Origin: an uncultured Flavobacteriaceae bacterium
GTDB lineage: Bacteria; Bacteroidota; Bacteroidia; Flavobacteriales; Flavobacteriaceae
Assembly (NCBI GenBank): GCA_913020075.1
Contig: CAJWAE010000012.1
Location: 1 to 36,494, forward strand
Length of the DNA: 36,494 nucleotides
Direction: 5' to 3'
The position numbers and the translations under genes were made by a program. Numbering within the stretch: position 1 is the stretch's first letter; each line of letters starts with the position of its first letter. Of this stretch, positions 34,751-36,494 are shown one piece after another. The notes beneath the pieces were generated by a model. The model saw only the letters and a program-made list of their open reading frames with translations, was not told the DNA's origin and searched no databases.

Positions 34751-36494
34751 CTCTCAACAGAATCGGGTGCCATTGTCCTGGGTGGTGGTTCTACCGCTGT
34801 CCAAGTCCCCAAGGGTTCGCACATCACTTGCACTGGCGTCGACAACACCTGCGACAACTTTGCCGCGTGTCCAGCTGGTTGGTATGGAGGTGATCCACCA
34901 ACGAAGACTTGCTCTCCATGTGATGCTGGCCAGACGTCGTTTCCCGGTGCCGTCTCGTGCAACGAATGCGAGAGAGGAAAGTTCGCTGCCACCAGCAACG
35001 AACCCTCGTGCAAAGCCTGCGACAAGACCATGAACGAGTACGCCGACGTTACTGGCTTGAAGGAGTGCAAGCTTTGTCCTGCTGGATGGCTGTCCACAGG
35101 TACAGAGGCTTGCGTTGCGATGGGTCTTGACGCGACGCTGCCCATTCCCACATCCTTGTCGATCAAACGAGGCGAAACATGGAGCGAGCTGATCGTCGAA
35201 TGGGACTTGGAGGACACGTCGTACGAAGAGTTTGTGATTCGAATTAGCACGTCGGAGGAGTTCACTCGGGACACGACTGAGCAATATGTTACTAAATCCA
35301 AGGGAGGAGGAGGAGCAGCAGGAGGAGGAGGAAGGAGGAGGAGAATGTCACTGCCCACGCTGGGTTCCACGGATCTTCGATTCGTCGTCCACTTTGCGCG
35401 GATCCAAACGCTGGCACCTGACGGCGTCCGCCTTGGTAAAGAGAGCGCGACGTCAAGAGGATGGAGAAGCATTGGTGGGAAGGACTGCTTTGCCTCGACC
35501 GAGTACCTGAACGCAACGGGATCGGTGGCACCCTCTGAGTGGGAGTGTGCGCCCTGTCCTGCGGGTGCCGACTGTCGCAGCTCCTTGATTGCCGAGGAGA
35601 TCAAAGCTAAGTTTGGTTGGTGGCGCTGCCACGGCTCTCTGACCTTTGCATCGTGCCTTGGCGCGGCTTGTCTCGGTGGTCCGAATCCTCTGCTCGCAGG
35701 AAAGTACTTTCGCTCCACTGTCAACAGCACGGGAGCAGCAGACCCTGACGACAACGGACTGGCTGGCAGCGATGCCGTGGATCTCGCCTTGGTCGACTCA
35801 GTCAACGAGACCTGTGCTCAGGGACACGCCAATCCGCCGATCAACAACACGCGATGCTCTTCTTGCGCTGTTAACTACGCTCTCTCCGGTGACGGCTCTG
35901 GTCGTTGCGTCGAGTGTGGTGGTGCTGGTGGCTCGATGGCTCTCTTTTTGCTCACTGTCTTGGGTGTCGTGGTTCTGTTCGTGCTCTTGATCGCTGTGAA
36001 AATGAGATCGACAGGTAAGAAAAAGGCCGAGCACAGTACCATGAAGAGAATCCTTCTTACGCATCTCCAGATGATTTCAATCGTTCTTTCTCTCAACGTC
36101 AGCTGGCCGACTACCGTCAGCACAGTTTTGTCACTTGCCTCCAGTCTGACCTCGATCTCAGCCCAGGCTGCATCCATCCAGTGCAGCTTTGGTGATGATC
36201 AATCGAGCAACGCTGAAGTCTACTACGGAATGTTAATTGCCACAGCTCTCCTTCCTCTCGTCCTCATGTGCGTCACGACTGTCTTCTGGTTCGTCCTCCT
36301 GCCTCTAGTGGGAATGCACAAGTGCTTGACATGCGGAAAAAAAATTGTGTACCAGCCATGTATTCCTACAAAAAATCCATTCAGACGTCGTAAAAAGAAA
36401 AAGAAGCCGACGAGAAGCGAGAGATTGCCGACTCTAATTCGAAGTGGTGGTGGTGGTGGTGGTGGTGGTAGTAGTAGCAGCAGCACCACCACGC
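34751..36494 (+). CDS. Fragment of a eukaryotic Cys-rich multi-span membrane protein (ephrin-receptor-like/GCC2-GCC3 repeats)
   Basis: An uninterrupted frame of 581 codons, open at both ends. The N-terminal ~110 residues carry Cys-rich repeats of the type C-P-A-G-W-Y-G and C-x-x-C-D-A-G-Q-T-S-F-P-G-A-x-S-C. A second Cys-rich part (about 260-390) has P-C-P-A-G-A-D-C, F-G-W-W-R-C-H-G and A-A-C-L-G-G-P-N, a pattern I know from large stramenopile-type receptor-like proteins. N-x-S/T sites (N-A-T, N-S-T, N-E-T, N-N-T) suit an extracellular domain. A strong membrane helix at about 395-418, hydrophobic stretches to ~480, another helix pair at ~490-521 and a basic, then Gly/Ser/Thr-rich tail follow. 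The start is not present; an acceptor-like CTCTCAACAG at 34751-34760 could mark an exon start at 34761. The host is not identified. Confidence 0.7.
35303..35344 (+). repeat. GGA/GCA/AGG triplet tract in the eukaryotic frame
   Basis: A 42-base purine-rich run of triplets (GGA x4, GCA x2, GGA x4, AGG x3, AGA) inserted in frame. It encodes Gly4-Ala2-Gly4-Arg4 within an otherwise ordinary extracellular domain. Such in-frame triplet expansion is usual in eukaryotic coding DNA and unlike the rest of the window. Confidence 0.85.
36446..36493 (+). repeat. GGT/AGT/AGC/ACC triplet microsatellite at the right edge
   Basis: Eight GGT triplets (36446-36469) followed by AGT x2, AGC x3, ACC x3 and ACG, encoding poly-Gly, poly-Ser and poly-Thr in the same frame. 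It abuts the window end, where assemblies often break at simple repeats. Confidence 0.85.

Larger units (their letters stand above)
34740..36494. other. Eukaryotic-type DNA joined to the bacterial contig
   Basis: From roughly 34,740 the sequence becomes GC-rich with C- or G-ending codons on the + strand, and bacterial homology stops inside nqrC. One open + frame runs to the end of the window. The exact joint cannot be fixed closer than about 34,735-34,760, because both sides are pyrimidine-rich there. Contamination or misassembly is more likely than transfer: the join breaks an essential part of an operon and no mobile element marks it. Confidence 0.85.

Noticed and set aside
34754-35284. 176-codon and other minus-strand frames in the GC-rich segment
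   Set aside because: GC-rich DNA gives long chance frames. Only the + frame shows ordered Cys-rich repeats, sequons and membrane helices.
34740-36494. Horizontal transfer of a eukaryotic gene into the bacterium
   Set aside because: The segment truncates nqrC and would replace nqrAB, has no integration marks and is itself cut at a simple repeat. A chimeric contig is simpler, though reads are needed to be sure.

Overview
The first ~34.73 kb is AT-rich, tightly packed bacterial DNA that I assign to Bacteroidota, most likely a marine-type Flavobacteriia. The reasons are the complete Bat (aerotolerance) operon with its moxR-DUF58 head, the gene order rsfS-ftsH-LUD-cdsA-psd beside a biotin ligase, a Na+-translocating NADH:quinone reductase (Nqr) operon with a nearby apbE, and Bacteroidota-type promoters (TTG-N19-TAnnTTTG, textbook in front of rsfS). 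The last ~1.75 kb, from about 34,740 to the end, is visibly GC-richer and carries one open frame on the + strand encoding a Cys-rich, N-glycosylation-site-rich, multi-membrane-span protein of eukaryotic (protist/microalgal) type. The window is therefore a bacterial/eukaryotic chimera whose junction cuts nqrC.

Layout: 1-508 holds the 5' part of pheS (-). 827-1336 is a CvpA-family membrane protein (+). 1325-10293 (-) is a long bat operon, transcribed moxR, DUF58, a two-TM protein, batA, batB, batC, batD, batE. 10437-11385 (+) is a broken locus: an aldo/keto reductase that has lost its C-terminus is joined out of frame to the last ~85 residues of orotate phosphoribosyltransferase (PyrE). 11375-12124 is biotin ligase (-). 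12183-16623 (+) is rsfS-ftsH-LUD protein-cdsA-psd, combining ribosome silencing, membrane proteolysis and phosphatidylethanolamine synthesis. 16620-19250 is valS (-). 19375-19628 contains a frameshifted, truncated remnant of a DUF1573 gene. 19689-21899 (+) encodes a PLP aminotransferase and MurB. 21902-23285 (-) encodes Dtd and RsgA. 23373-27034 (+) encodes GpmI, a thioredoxin-like lipoprotein, methionine aminopeptidase and a methyltransferase. 27050-28391 (-) encodes ApbE and a small conserved protein. 28478-31426 (+) is an M16 metalloprotease. 31480-34735 (-) holds nqrF, nqrE, nqrD and the 3' part of nqrC; nqrA and nqrB would lie beyond the junction and are absent.

Functional links: ApbE would attach FMN covalently to the threonine of the SGAT motif in NqrC (and in the missing NqrB), so the 27-34.7 kb block forms one respiratory Na+-pump module apart from the M16 gene between. 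The bat operon is a MoxR/VWA chaperone-like envelope system. No CRISPR array, tRNA, rRNA, insertion sequence or phage was seen. I did not find a convincing new defence or mobile system. The most notable items are the cross-domain junction, the AKR::PyrE gene fusion scar and the DUF1573 remnant.
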